From Anaerolineales bacterium UBA2395 (GTDB lineage Bacteria > Chloroflexota > Anaerolineae > Anaerolineales > Villigracilaceae), in contig DDSH01000023.1 of assembly GCA_002343775.1 (NCBI GenBank), positions 1 through 64,000 of the forward strand: a DNA stretch of 64,000 nucleotides, read 5' to 3'. Below are positions 34,876 through 43,409 of the stretch, one piece after another. The position numbers and the translations under genes were made by a program. Below the pieces are notes generated by a model. That model searched no databases, was not told the DNA's origin, and saw nothing but the letters and a program-made list of their open reading frames with translations. Numbering within the stretch: the first letter of the stretch is position 1; each line of letters begins with the position of its first letter.

Positions 34876-37503
34876 CGGGGAACACCCGCCAGACCCGACG
34901 CCCTGTTTGAGGACGACTTCGAGAGTGGCAGTCTCTCCAAGTGGCATCCCGGTCTCACCGTCACCGATGGAGGCGATCTTTCCGTCTCAGCCAATGCCGC
35001 CTATCAAAGCGGATTCGGCTTGCAAACCCTGATCGACGATACGACCGTCATCAAAGCGGTGGACCTTTCACCGGCAGAGGATTCTCATTACCGCGCAAGG
35101 TTCTACTTCGACCCCAATTCCATCGCGATGGGCAATAACACCGCTCACTATATCCTGGACGGATACAATGCCTACGGCAATTGGATGATCTTCCGCCTCG
35201 AACTGCTGTACGAAAACGGGCAATACAAACTCCGCCCGCGGGTAATGAACGATGACTGGACTGGTGTAATTGGAAGCAAGTACCCGATCAGCGATGACTG
35301 GCATGTGGTTGAAATCGAATGGAAACGCGCCAGCGCCCCCAGCGCAAACGACGGCTTCTTCTCGCTTTGGATCGACGAAACCCTGGTCGAGACGATCTCC
35401 AATGTGGATAACGATGAACGCCGCAACACCCTGGATGAAGTGCGCCTCGGCGCGACGGGTGGAATTGATTCCACCACCTCAGGCTCCATGTACTTTGACG
35501 GCTTTGTGTCGCGCCGCGAAAGTTATATTGGTTCCGGTGTCGCGCCCACCGCCACACCTGCATCTACCGCTACGCAAGAGCCATCCCCCACCTCCACCGA
35601 AACGCCCACTCTTGAACCTGCGCGCACCGAAACGCCAACACTCGAACCTACTCCGACCGAGACGCCAACACCCTCTCCCACCCCGTTGGCAAACGTACCG
35701 GGAGGCGTGTACAGCAACGTTTCATTCAACCTGCCTGCCTTCCTGCAAATCCGTTCGGATTATGCGCCGAACCTACAGGCAAACAACGTCACGACCACCA
35801 TCACCTACACCTACGACGCCCTGCACCGAATTACCGGCGCGAGTTACAGCGACGGCAGGAGTTTCTCGTATACGTATGATGCGAACGGAAATGCCTTGAC
35901 TTACAGTAATCAGTCAGCAGTGACCAGTTATCAGTATGATGCCGCCAATCAGTTGCAGACCGCCGAACTGGGTGAGTCCTTGTGGTATTACGTCTACGAC
36001 GCCAACGGCAGTTTGGTGGAGGTCTTGCCGAACAACATCGAAACCAGTGGAGCAAAGCGCTATACCTACAACACCGCAGGCTACCTGACCCAGGTGGAAG
36101 CGCACAACGGCGCAGGCTGGGACGTTCAAGCTGAGATGTCCTACAACGGACTCGGTCAACGCCTCGGCATGGACGCCTCAGGCGTGATCGCCTACTACGT
36201 CATGGATGGTAACCGTCCATTGACTGCCACCACTGGCACGGATACCACTTCCTACCTCTACGGACTTGGAGCCATCGGCGAAGAAACGGATGCATGGTCG
36301 TATGGTCTCACCGACGGCACCAACACCCAACGCCAGTTGACCGATGCCACAGGAGAAGTCACCTACTCGGCACGTTACACGCCTTGGGGTGACACGCTCG
36401 AAGCCTCCGGCACGGGCAATCTCACCATCGGCTACTTCGGCGGACTGATGGATGCCGCCACAGGCTTGCTTTATGTGGGTGATGGACAGTATTATGATCC
36501 CTCCACCGGCAGATTCCTGACGCGGAATGCGCGACCGAATAGCGCCAATCCCTACCTTCCGTTCGACCCGACGGGAGCGCTGTTCCTGCCGCTGGCGCTG
36601 GTCAGTTTGCTGTATGGCAGAAAGCGCAGGAAAAGCAAGTGGGATATACTGGTGATCGTCGCACTGCTTGGGCTGTCCGCGGGGCTGGGGGTGGCGGCGT
36701 GCGGAAGTGATCCATCACTACCTCTTCCTCCTGGAACGACGGTTAAAGCGACAATTGTTGAACCGGTTGGATCAAACCAAGCCCAAGTGACTTTGGAAAT
36801 TAACGAAACAACTTTACCTCCATTCACATTGACAGGAACACCCATTCCTCCAAGTGAAATAGTTATTGCGCTATGTCCAGAGGCTCCCACGGGAACACCG
36901 ACGCCGGTAGTTGACCTTGCATCATTAGAGCCTAGTCAAGTAACTGGCGCAAACTTCTTGCCTTATATAAAAGCATTAGCAAATAAATATGGTTTTTTCT
37001 TGCCTGATGGATTTGAATGGGCAACTTACTTTTATAATCATGTTGAAGCAACACCTACACCTATTGCCGATGGGCAAGAGTTAACGTATCACTACGGCAC
37101 AGTTTGTAGTAGTGTTCTTGGTTGCCCTGCTATAGATGGAGGCACCTTTCACTATGGGTTAGTATATATTACAAATCTTGCTTTTGATGATTTATCACAA
37201 GTGAAACTTGCAAGCATAATGCTTCATGAAGGAAGGCATGCTTGGTATGAATACAAGTTTAATAATGGAAACAGCCTTGGAGTTCCAGGTAAAAATGACC
37301 AAGCTTATAAGGTTTTAACTGAGGTAGATGCGCATAGTGTGATGCTACAGTGGTTATCTGCGCAGGGTATTTCCAAAAGCGATGGTTTCTATCAAAAGAT
37401 GAGTAGCTGGAGAGATGTTTATAAGCAAGCAAAATCAGCACTTGGTCTTAATTATCCCGATGTGCTTCCATTTTGTGAGCCTATGAGGTCCTGGTGCGGT
37501 TGA
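34876..37503 (+). CDS. Orphan Rhs C-terminal cassette with a second metallopeptidase domain
   Basis: Homology to the giant Rhs protein starts abruptly at GTPARPDALFEDDFESG, right after the stop of the preceding lipoprotein and in the same frame; the first possible start is a weak TTG at 35020. The product has one LamG-like domain, a Thr/Pro linker, a YD block, the Rhs core end, RKRRKSKW, a hydrophobic segment ending VAAC, and a new tip. The tip contains LHEGRHAWYEY (HExxH, H at 37225) and a later acidic helix (TEVDAHSVMLQW) that may supply the third zinc ligand. It is unlike the first metallopeptidase tip elsewhere. Probably a displaced cassette that can be swapped onto the full gene. Confidence 0.75.
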   Translation, partial: RGTPARPDALFEDDFESGSLSKWHPGLTVTDGGDLSVSANAAYQSGFGLQTLIDDTTVIKAVDLSPAEDSHYRARFYFDPNSIAMGNNTAHYILDGYNAYGNWMIFRLELLYENGQYKLRPRVMNDDWTGVIGSKYPISDDWHVVEIEWKRASAPSANDGFFSLWIDETLVETISNVDNDERRNTLDEVRLGATGGIDSTTSGSMYFDGFVSRRESYIGSGVAPTATPASTATQEPSPTSTETPTLEPARTETPTLEPTPTETPTPSPTPLANVPGGVYSNVSFNLPAFLQIRSDYAPNLQANNVTTTITYTYDALHRITGASYSDGRSFSYTYDANGNALTYSNQSAVTSYQYDAANQLQTAELGESLWYYVYDANGSLVEVLPNNIETSGAKRYTYNTAGYLTQVEAHNGAGWDVQAEMSYNGLGQRLGMDASGVIAYYVMDGNRPLTATTGTDTTSYLYGLGAIGEETDAWSYGLTDGTNTQRQLTDATGEVTYSARYTPWGDTLEASGTGNLTIGYFGGLMDAATGLLYVGDGQYYDPSTGRFLTRNARPNSANPYLPFDPTGALFLPLALVSLLYGRKRRKSKWDILVIVALLGLSAGLGVAACGSDPSLPLPPGTTVKATIVEPVGSNQAQVTLEINETTLPPFTLTGTPIPPSEIVIALCPEAPTGTPTPVVDLASLEPSQVTGANFLPYIKALANKYGFFLPDGFEWATYFYNHVEATPTPIADGQELTYHYGTVCSSVLGCPAIDGGTFHYGLVYITNLAFDDLSQVKLASIMLHEGRHAWYEYKFNNGNSLGVPGKNDQAYKVLTEVDAHSVMLQWLSAQGISKSDGFYQKMSSWRDVYKQAKSALGLNYPDVLPFCEPMRSWCG

Positions 37504-37516
37504 GGTAAAAATGAAA

Positions 37517-37616
37517 GGGTGTGTTTCAAATGAGTTGGAAGTCGCTCTACAAAGATCGAATTTCTGCTTCTTTTTGGCTTTGGCAAGGACAGTCTCAACT
37601 GAAATGAAACACACCC
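37517..37616. repeat. 100-base element with inverted ends (MITE-like or stem-loop)
   Basis: GGGTGTGTTTCA (37517-37528) and TGAAACACACCC (37605-37616) are perfect inverted ends, with further partial pairing inside (AGTTG/CAACT). It lies between a toxin cassette and its presumed immunity gene. Confidence 0.65.
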
Positions 37617-37647
37617 AAATGTAAAAAATGAGAGGTATATTTGGTAT

Positions 37648-38382
37648 ATGAAAACGAAAAAAGTGTATCCAATACTGCTTTTGCTTTTACTATCCTGCAC
37701 AACTACTTTGACAAACGATATACCTGTTGTTCAGATAATTTCAAAAGGTGCTTCTATAGAAAGTTTCTTAGAAAGAAGTCGGAGCTTTAATAATAGCTTG
37801 TCTGTAATAATTGATTTGAATGATTTGCGTGTCTCAAAGTCAAAAGATGATTTATCGGATCCACATGTTGTAGCACTTGAAGTTACATTCTTGAATATTT
37901 CTTCAGATACCCTTGTGTTAAAAAAGCCTATTAGTATAGCAATAACTGATCCGCCCGCTTCGATAATCTACGACTTAACGATCATCATCGAGAATGAGAG
38001 CAATATCCCTATGAGTATCGCCCCAATGTCTAATTTTGTATCAGAAAAGGGATTGCCAGAAGTGCCGCGTGAAGCAAGTTTTTCGGATTTTACACGATTA
38101 TCAAGAAATGAAGAATATACACTTAATTTCGAAACGAGGTTACCAATTGTTCTTTTTGGGACTAATGGGTTTGTTGGAAATCTTCCTAAAGGTCATTATT
38201 TTATTTATCTTCAATATTCAAATATAAAAGTCGGATACGAATTACCTCAAGAAATTACGCCGCCATTTTTCTCAGATGTACAAAGCGAGGAGGAATGGTA
38301 TTGGGAGAACACAAAAGTAGCAGATTTGAATGCGTGGGTTGGTATTGTGCAATCAAATAAAGTAGAATTTTTTATTCCTTAG
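37648..38382 (+). CDS. Lipoprotein, candidate immunity protein 3
   Basis: A 244-residue A+T-rich gene. The N-terminus has a Lys-rich start, a hydrophobic run and the lipobox LLSC at about residue 18. The mature part is beta-rich (VVALEVTFLNISSDTLVLKKP, YDLTIIIENESNIPMSI), Ig-like in appearance, without catalytic motifs. It follows the second metallopeptidase cassette, separated by the 100-base inverted-end element. A periplasmic-side inhibitor is the most likely role. Confidence 0.7.
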   Translation: MKTKKVYPILLLLLLSCTTTLTNDIPVVQIISKGASIESFLERSRSFNNSLSVIIDLNDLRVSKSKDDLSDPHVVALEVTFLNISSDTLVLKKPISIAITDPPASIIYDLTIIIENESNIPMSIAPMSNFVSEKGLPEVPREASFSDFTRLSRNEEYTLNFETRLPIVLFGTNGFVGNLPKGHYFIYLQYSNIKVGYELPQEITPPFFSDVQSEEEWYWENTKVADLNAWVGIVQSNKVEFFIP

Positions 38383-38389
38383 TTTCGGA

Positions 38390-38670
38390 TCTAACGAATG
38401 GAGGGGATGAGATACTTTATTTTTACGGACTTGACCCTATTGCCGAGCAAAATACAACCTGGCGTACGATCTCACGGACGGCACAAACCCTTCGATAACA
38501 CTCAGGGCAGGCACCCAGCGCCAGTTGACCGATGCAACGGGTGAATTCACCTATTCAGCAAGATACACTCCCTGCCCTAAAGGATGCTTCGCGAGGGCGA
38601 CACACTCGAATCCTCTGGCACGGGAAATCTCACCTTCGGTTATTTCGGCGGTCTCACCCTGGCACCACGA
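38390..38670 (+). pseudogene. Remnant of another Rhs core with repeat insertions
   Basis: Fragments correspond to the Rhs core (YGLDPIAEQNTTW, then QRQLTDATGEFTYSARYTP). An insertion with CCCTTCGATAACACTCAGGG (from 38488) and one with CCCTAAAGGATGCTTCGCGA (from 38576) interrupt it. The tail after 38,660 is unrelated. No toxin domain follows. Confidence 0.75.
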
Positions 38671-38850
38671 TGGCGATCGTCCCACCGGACTGGCGTTATT
38701 TGGCGATCTCGGCGATGTATCCCAGCATGGGCTTAAGGAAGATGTTTTGTATATCTCAATACTAACTGCGCCGATTGAGTACATGTTTTTGCAGCCTGAT
38801 GACATTTGATGCGTTTCTGGGTTGCGGTCAGGTTTTGAGTAAATCCTGCA

Positions 38851-38902
38851 TTGATTTAATTTGCTTTTGTGCTATAACACGTGTGACAATAATTTATTGT
38901 CA
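38851..38902 (+). promoter_or_regulatory. Promoter-like element and palindrome
   Basis: TTGATT (38851-38856), 16 bases, TATAAC (38873-38878), followed by the perfect palindrome TGACAATAATTTATTGTCA (38884-38902). It points at the tRNA fragment and terminator. No open reading frame follows. Otherwise I see nothing in 38,671-38,990. Confidence 0.45.
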
Positions 38903-38990
38903 TCAAACTTCAGGCTCTTTAAAATTGAAAACCGCAGGGTAAACAAGAATCAGCAGCCCGATGTTCGTAAGTCTGCGGTCGAAGATTGAC

Positions 38991-39035
38991 CCTCATAACC
39001 CGAAGGTCGCAGGTTCAAGTCCTGCCCCCGCTACC
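38991..39035 (+). tRNA. 3' fragment of a tRNA-fMet(CAT) gene, likely attachment site
   Basis: From the anticodon loop on, the bases match a bacterial initiator tRNA: CTCATAA, CCCGA, variable AGGTC, T arm GCAGG-TTCAAGT-CCTGC, acceptor CCCCGCT, then ACC. The 5' half is absent: no AGCGGGG acceptor strand is found in the preceding several hundred bases, and the bases before CTCATAA do not pair with CCCGA. A terminator follows directly. This is the expected remnant at the far end of an island integrated at a tRNA anticodon loop. Confidence 0.8.
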
Positions 39036-39038
39036 TGA

Positions 39039-39068
39039 ACAAAGACCGCGTTTTCACGCGGTCTTTGT
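39039..39068 (+). terminator. Terminator after the tRNA fragment
   Basis: ACAAAGACCGCG and CGCGGTCTTTGT pair around a TTTTCA loop. It is probably the original terminator of the tRNA gene. Confidence 0.85.
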
Positions 39069-39179
39069 ATTTAACGGCTGGGTTGAAATTCTTGTCGGGT
39101 GTAGAATAGACACATTCAAGGGATGGAGAGGCAGGCTCGTTGATGAATGTCGATTTGCATAAATAGAATAGGAGTGAAC

Positions 39180-40511
39180 ATGACCACAAAACAGGACAAG
39201 GCAGCCATGCAGATCAACCCGGTGGAAATCCTGCAAACGTTGATTCGGTTTGATACGACCAACCCGCCGGGGAATGAAGCCGCTTGTGTTGGCTATATCC
39301 GTGATCTGTTGACTGAGGCGGGGATCGAATCCACGCTGCTGGCGAAAGACCCGAATAGACCCAATTTGATCGCGCGTCTGCCCGGCGAAGGGAAAGCGCC
39401 GCCCATTTTGATGTACGGTCATGTGGATGTGGTTACTACAAAGAATCAGCCGTGGCGGCATCCGCCGTTTGAAGGTAACTTGATCGATGGCTATGTGTGG
39501 GGGCGCGGCGCATTGGATATGAAAGGCGGCGTGGCGATGATGGTGTCGGCGTTCCTGCGCGCAAGTTTGGAGGGACTGCGCCCGCCGGGTGATATTATTT
39601 TGGCAGTGGTTAGTGATGAGGAAGTGGGCGGGGATTACGGTGCAAAGTTCCTTGTGCAGGAACATCCTGAATTGTTCAAAGGTGTCAAATACGCCATTGG
39701 CGAGTTTGGCGGTTTCACGCTTCAGGTCGGGACGAAGCGCTTTTATCCCATTATGATCTCGGAAAAGCAGATTTGCAGCATCAAAGCCACCGTGCGTGGA
39801 CCGGGAGGGCATGGTTCGATGCCGGTGAGGGGCGGTGCGATGTCGCGCCTGGCGAATATGCTCAAGACGTTGGATGAAACCGATCTGCCTGTGCATGTGA
39901 CGCCTCCGGCGCGGATGATGGTAGAGGCGATGGCTTCGGCATTGGGTGGCGCTCAGGGCCTGATCCTCGGACAGTTGACCAACCCGTTATTTACCAACTC
40001 CATTCTAAAGACCCTCGGTGAACGTGGACGAATCTTCTACCCGCTGTTCCATAACACAGTCAGCCCGACCATTCTACACGGCGGCAACAAGATCAACGTG
40101 ATTCCCAGCGAGGTCTCGCTGGAATTGGATGGGCGTATGTTGCCCGGGTTCAAACCGGAGCAAATGCTGGCGGAATTGCGTGTTGTCCTTGGGAACGATG
40201 TACAGCTTGATGTGACGGAATACGACCCGGGTCCTGCTGAACCGGATATGAGTCTGTTCGATACATTAGCGGTCATCCTCAAAGAAGCCGACCCTGACGG
40301 TGTGCCGATCCCGCTTCTCTTGAGCGGCGTGACGGATGGACGCTTCTTCTCTCAACTGGGAATTCAAACCTACGGCTACCTGCCGATGACCCTCCCCGAA
40401 GATTTCAACTTTGCTTCTGTGATTCACGCAGCGGATGAACGTGTCCCTGCGGCAGCGATCGAGTTTGGGGCACAGGCGATCTTCAAGGCGTTGGGAAGAT
40501 TTGGCGGATAG
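39180..40511 (+). CDS. M20 family metallopeptidase (ArgE/DapE/CPG2-like)
   Basis: ATG 39180 is chosen for its AGGAG ribosome site; the frame opens at 39147. The 443-residue protein has the M20 zinc ligands in order: GHVDVV, GRGALDMKGG and DEEVGGDYG, and a dimerisation domain with GGHGSMP. Such enzymes hydrolyse acylated amino acids or dipeptides in the cytoplasm; the substrate cannot be told from sequence. It is the first complete gene outside the accessory island. Confidence 0.9.
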   Translation: MTTKQDKAAMQINPVEILQTLIRFDTTNPPGNEAACVGYIRDLLTEAGIESTLLAKDPNRPNLIARLPGEGKAPPILMYGHVDVVTTKNQPWRHPPFEGNLIDGYVWGRGALDMKGGVAMMVSAFLRASLEGLRPPGDIILAVVSDEEVGGDYGAKFLVQEHPELFKGVKYAIGEFGGFTLQVGTKRFYPIMISEKQICSIKATVRGPGGHGSMPVRGGAMSRLANMLKTLDETDLPVHVTPPARMMVEAMASALGGAQGLILGQLTNPLFTNSILKTLGERGRIFYPLFHNTVSPTILHGGNKINVIPSEVSLELDGRMLPGFKPEQMLAELRVVLGNDVQLDVTEYDPGPAEPDMSLFDTLAVILKEADPDGVPIPLLLSGVTDGRFFSQLGIQTYGYLPMTLPEDFNFASVIHAADERVPAAAIEFGAQAIFKALGRFGG

Positions 40512-40532
40512 GCAGTCGAAAACGGAGAAATC

Positions 40533-41009
40533 ATGTCACACAAAAAGATACCAATGGAACATGATAAGAAGATCGCGCTTGTTGCGCATGACAACAAAAA
40601 ACGTGACCTGCTCGAATGGGCAAAGTTCAACCGCGACCTGCTGGCTCATCATCAGATCTTCGCAACCGGCACGACCGGAAAAATTCTTGAGCGTGAACTG
40701 AACATCAAGATCATCAAACTCAAAAGCGGACCGCTCGGCGGCGATCAACAGATCGGTGCCAAGATCGTGGAAGGCAAGATCGACTTCCTCATCTTCTTCT
40801 GGGATCCGCTCGAACCCCAGCCGCACGACCCGGACGTCAAAGCGCTTCTGCGCATGGCGGTGGTATGGAACATTCCCATCGCCAACAACCGCGCTTCCGC
40901 AGATTTTATGATCTCTTCGCCGCTGATGGATAGTCCTTACGACCGGTTGGTACCGGACTATGAAGGATATGTTGTGCGGAAGATCGATATGGGTGAGAAG
41001 ACCGGGTAA
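40533..41009 (+). CDS. mgsA: Methylglyoxal synthase
   Basis: A 158-residue protein that converts dihydroxyacetone phosphate to methylglyoxal and phosphate, relieving triose-phosphate build-up. Conserved blocks are IALVAHDNKK, ATGTTG (phosphate binding), SGPLGGDQQIG with the catalytic aspartate, and FFWDPLEPQPHDPDVKALLR. The length fits the family. It starts 21 bases after the M20 peptidase gene and may be co-transcribed with it. Confidence 0.96.
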   Translation: MSHKKIPMEHDKKIALVAHDNKKRDLLEWAKFNRDLLAHHQIFATGTTGKILERELNIKIIKLKSGPLGGDQQIGAKIVEGKIDFLIFFWDPLEPQPHDPDVKALLRMAVVWNIPIANNRASADFMISSPLMDSPYDRLVPDYEGYVVRKIDMGEKTG

Positions 41010-41019
41010 TCAAAAAAAC

Positions 41020-41088
41020 ACAGATGAACGAAGATAAAAGGGATTGAAAAATGTGTTTATCTGTGTCCATCTGTGGTTAAAAATCATT
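41020..41088. repeat. Dispersed-type inverted repeat CACAGATG/CATCTGTG
   Basis: CACAGATGAACGAAGATAAA near 41021 and TTTATCTGTGTCCATCTGTG near 41057-41076 form imperfect inverted arms. Such CACAGATG units are common small repeats. Weakly supported. Confidence 0.4.
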
Positions 41089-41107
41089 TTCCAACGGAGA
41101 AATCATA

Positions 41108-42757
41108 ATGACATCCTACGACGCAATCATCATCGGCTCAGGTGCGGGCGGACTTACTGCCGCGGTAGCGCTCGCACAGGCAGGCAAGAAAGTGCTCGTC
41201 CTCGAACAGCATGATAGACCCGGTGGGTGGACGCATTCGTTCACGTTGAATGGTTATCGCTTCAGCCCGGGCGTGCATTACATCGGATCGTTGGAAGAGG
41301 GCGGCGGATTGCGTCGCATTTACGATGGCTTGGGCGTGTCGCAAGACCTGACCTTCGTGGAACTTAACCCCGATGGTTATGACCACATCTTCATCGGCGA
41401 TAAGAAAATTGACTTTCCCAAAGGCAAAGAGAATTTGATCGAGCGGCTCAAGAGCCATTTCCCGCATGAGGCTAAAGGCATCGACGGTTACTTCGCCGAC
41501 CTGGCCGGCATGACGAACGGCTTGCGTAACATCGGCAATTTGAAGCAGCCATTGCAAGCCGCGAAAGGCGCGGGCAACGTCCTCAAATGGATGCGTGCCA
41601 CCGGCGCGGACCTTATCAATGCGCACATCAGCGACCCCGTGCTGCGCGGCGTGCTGGCGGGTCAATCGGGCGACCATGGCATGCCGCCTTCGCAGGTCTC
41701 GGCGTTCATGCACGCGGGCATTACCGATCACTACCTCAATGGCGGATATTATCCGTTGGGCGGCGCGTTCACGATTCCGCGGGCGTTCGTTCGGGCGCTG
41801 AAAAAGGCTGGGGGTGAGATACGGCTCAAGTCACGTGTGAAGCGGATCATGCTTGAGGGGAGAAAAGTTCTCGGCGTGGAATTGGATTCGGGAGAAGAGA
41901 TCCGCTCGAGTGTCGTCATTTCCAATGCAGACCCAGAGGTGACCTTCGGCAAATTAATTGGAAAGGAAAACCTCTCGCCTCGACTCAAGCGGAAAGTTGA
42001 CTCTGTCCATTATTCCACGTCTTGCATTAGCCTTTTCTTCGCCACCGACATGGACTTGCGCGGCGCAGGGCTCGACTCGGGCAACATGTGGTACTACGAC
42101 CACGCTGACGTGGACAAGATTTATACAGACGGTCTCACCGACGCGGTGTTGAAAGATGAAACGCCGCCCGGCATGTTCCTGACCGTGACCACGTTGAAAG
42201 ACCCGTCGAAAATGCACTCGGGACATCACACCTGTGAGTCGTTTGCGTTCGTCGGCTATGACGCTTTCGAGAGATGGGCGAATAGCAAATACGGTTCACG
42301 CCCCGCAGATTATGAAGCGATGAAGGAAGACCTCGCCTGGCGCATGGTGCGCGGACTGGAGAAGCGCATCCCCGGCTTGAGCAATCACATCACGTTCTAC
42401 AGCCTCGGCACACCGCTGACGAATGAGCACTACCTCAACGCCACGCGTGGAAATTTATACGGCATTGATAAACGCCCGTCGCAGGTGGGACCGTTGGGCT
42501 TCAGGGCGAATACCGAGTTCGAAGGTTTGTATCTGTGCGGGCAAAGCACCATGAGTCATGGCGTGGCAGGTGTCACCGCCTCCGGTATCGACGCGGCAAA
42601 AGCGGTGCTCAATGTCCGCTCGCGCGATATTTTGACCCAACGTGGAAGTGGTCCCACATTCCTGCCATCGGAAGATATCAGTTCGTGGCCCGAACATTTG
42701 AAGAAGAAGATGGAAAGAGGAGAAGCAGCGAAGGAAGAGGAAGAGCGAGAGGTATAA
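41108..42757 (+). CDS. FAD-dependent oxidoreductase of the CrtI/carotenoid isomerase/retinol saturase type
   Basis: A 549-residue flavoprotein. The N-terminus DAIIIGSGAGGLTAAVALAQAGKKVLVLEQ is the dinucleotide-binding GxGxxG fold, followed by RPGGWTHSF and FSPGVHYIGSL, as in phytoene desaturases, CrtISO and retinol saturases. The C-terminal block LYLCGQSTMSHGVAGVTASGIDAA is the FAD-binding end of that superfamily. It probably acts on a polyene or carotenoid, but no other carotenoid gene is nearby. The last 25 residues are charged and coiled-coil-like. Confidence 0.85.
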   Translation: MTSYDAIIIGSGAGGLTAAVALAQAGKKVLVLEQHDRPGGWTHSFTLNGYRFSPGVHYIGSLEEGGGLRRIYDGLGVSQDLTFVELNPDGYDHIFIGDKKIDFPKGKENLIERLKSHFPHEAKGIDGYFADLAGMTNGLRNIGNLKQPLQAAKGAGNVLKWMRATGADLINAHISDPVLRGVLAGQSGDHGMPPSQVSAFMHAGITDHYLNGGYYPLGGAFTIPRAFVRALKKAGGEIRLKSRVKRIMLEGRKVLGVELDSGEEIRSSVVISNADPEVTFGKLIGKENLSPRLKRKVDSVHYSTSCISLFFATDMDLRGAGLDSGNMWYYDHADVDKIYTDGLTDAVLKDETPPGMFLTVTTLKDPSKMHSGHHTCESFAFVGYDAFERWANSKYGSRPADYEAMKEDLAWRMVRGLEKRIPGLSNHITFYSLGTPLTNEHYLNATRGNLYGIDKRPSQVGPLGFRANTEFEGLYLCGQSTMSHGVAGVTASGIDAAKAVLNVRSRDILTQRGSGPTFLPSEDISSWPEHLKKKMERGEAAKEEEEREV

Positions 42758-42781
42758 GCAAATTGGCTTATAATCCAAATT

Positions 42782-43072
42782 ATGGAAATCGAAAAACTTC
42801 TCCAATCTCGCAAAGAACAAATCCTTGCGATCGCGCGTAAAAATGCGGCGTATGATGTGCGCGTGTTTGGGTCTGTTGCGCGCGGCGAAGCGCGTCCAGA
42901 CAGTGACGTTGATTTCCTTGTCAAACTTGAAGCGGGGCGCAGTCTGCTTGATTTAGCGCGTCTTTTACGCGAATTGCAAACCTTGCTTGGTATAAATGTA
43001 GATGTAGTAACCGAGGCAGGGCTGCGCCCTCGCATCCGCCCGCAAGTATTGCGAGAGGCACGCCCCTTATGA
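42782..43072 (+). CDS. mntA: MntA-like nucleotidyltransferase antitoxin
   Basis: A 96-residue minimal nucleotidyltransferase. The motif FGSVARGEARPDSDVDFLV carries the GS and paired Asp residues, with a third acidic residue at INVDVV. In MntA/HepT systems the enzyme adds AMP to the HepT toxin and so neutralises it. The stop overlaps the hepT ATG by four bases, which supports coupled translation. Confidence 0.9.
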   Translation: MEIEKLLQSRKEQILAIARKNAAYDVRVFGSVARGEARPDSDVDFLVKLEAGRSLLDLARLLRELQTLLGINVDVVTEAGLRPRIRPQVLREARPL

Positions 43073-43407
43073 GAAGTGAACGCGAACGTCTGCTCGATAT
43101 TCTGGAAGCCATCGAGCGTATCGAAAAATATGCAAAAGAGGGAAAAGCCGCCTTTGAAGCGGATGAACTCATCCAAAACTGGATGGTCAATCACATCACT
43201 GTGATTGGCGAAGCCCGCCGTTCGTTATCGGATGATTTTCAAGCGCAACATGCAAATGTCCCCTGGGCGGATATTATCGGGATGAGGAACATTCTTGTTC
43301 ATCACTACTTCGGCATTGATGAAGATGCCGTATGGTCGGTAGTTGAAAAAGATGTCCCCGAACTGAAATTTAATATTGAGACAATTCTCAAAAGCCTAAA
43401 CGAATAA
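43069..43407 (+). CDS. hepT: HepT-like toxin ribonuclease (DUF86)
   Basis: A 112-residue helical HEPN protein. RNILVHHYF supplies the R-x4-H-x-Y motif, where the arginine and histidine cut RNA and the tyrosine is the AMPylation target of MntA. It overlaps the antitoxin gene by four bases. Family and pairing are clear; the RNA target is not known. Confidence 0.92.
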   Translation: MRSERERLLDILEAIERIEKYAKEGKAAFEADELIQNWMVNHITVIGEARRSLSDDFQAQHANVPWADIIGMRNILVHHYFGIDEDAVWSVVEKDVPELKFNIETILKSLNE

Positions 43408-43409
43408 TC

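Noticed and set aside
38881..39035. Group I intron in a tRNA-fMet anticodon loop
   Set aside because: Introns occur at this position in some bacteria, and GAATCAGCAGCC looks a little like a core element, but no 5' exon (AGCGGGG) is found upstream and the core elements are incomplete.
1..39035. Intact prophage
   Set aside because: No capsid, terminase, portal or tail genes are seen; the content is restriction, defence, transposition and Rhs.
38881..39068. tmRNA gene
   Set aside because: There is no tag reading frame, no GGGG start and no pairing of 5' and 3' ends; only a T arm and acceptor 3' strand are present.
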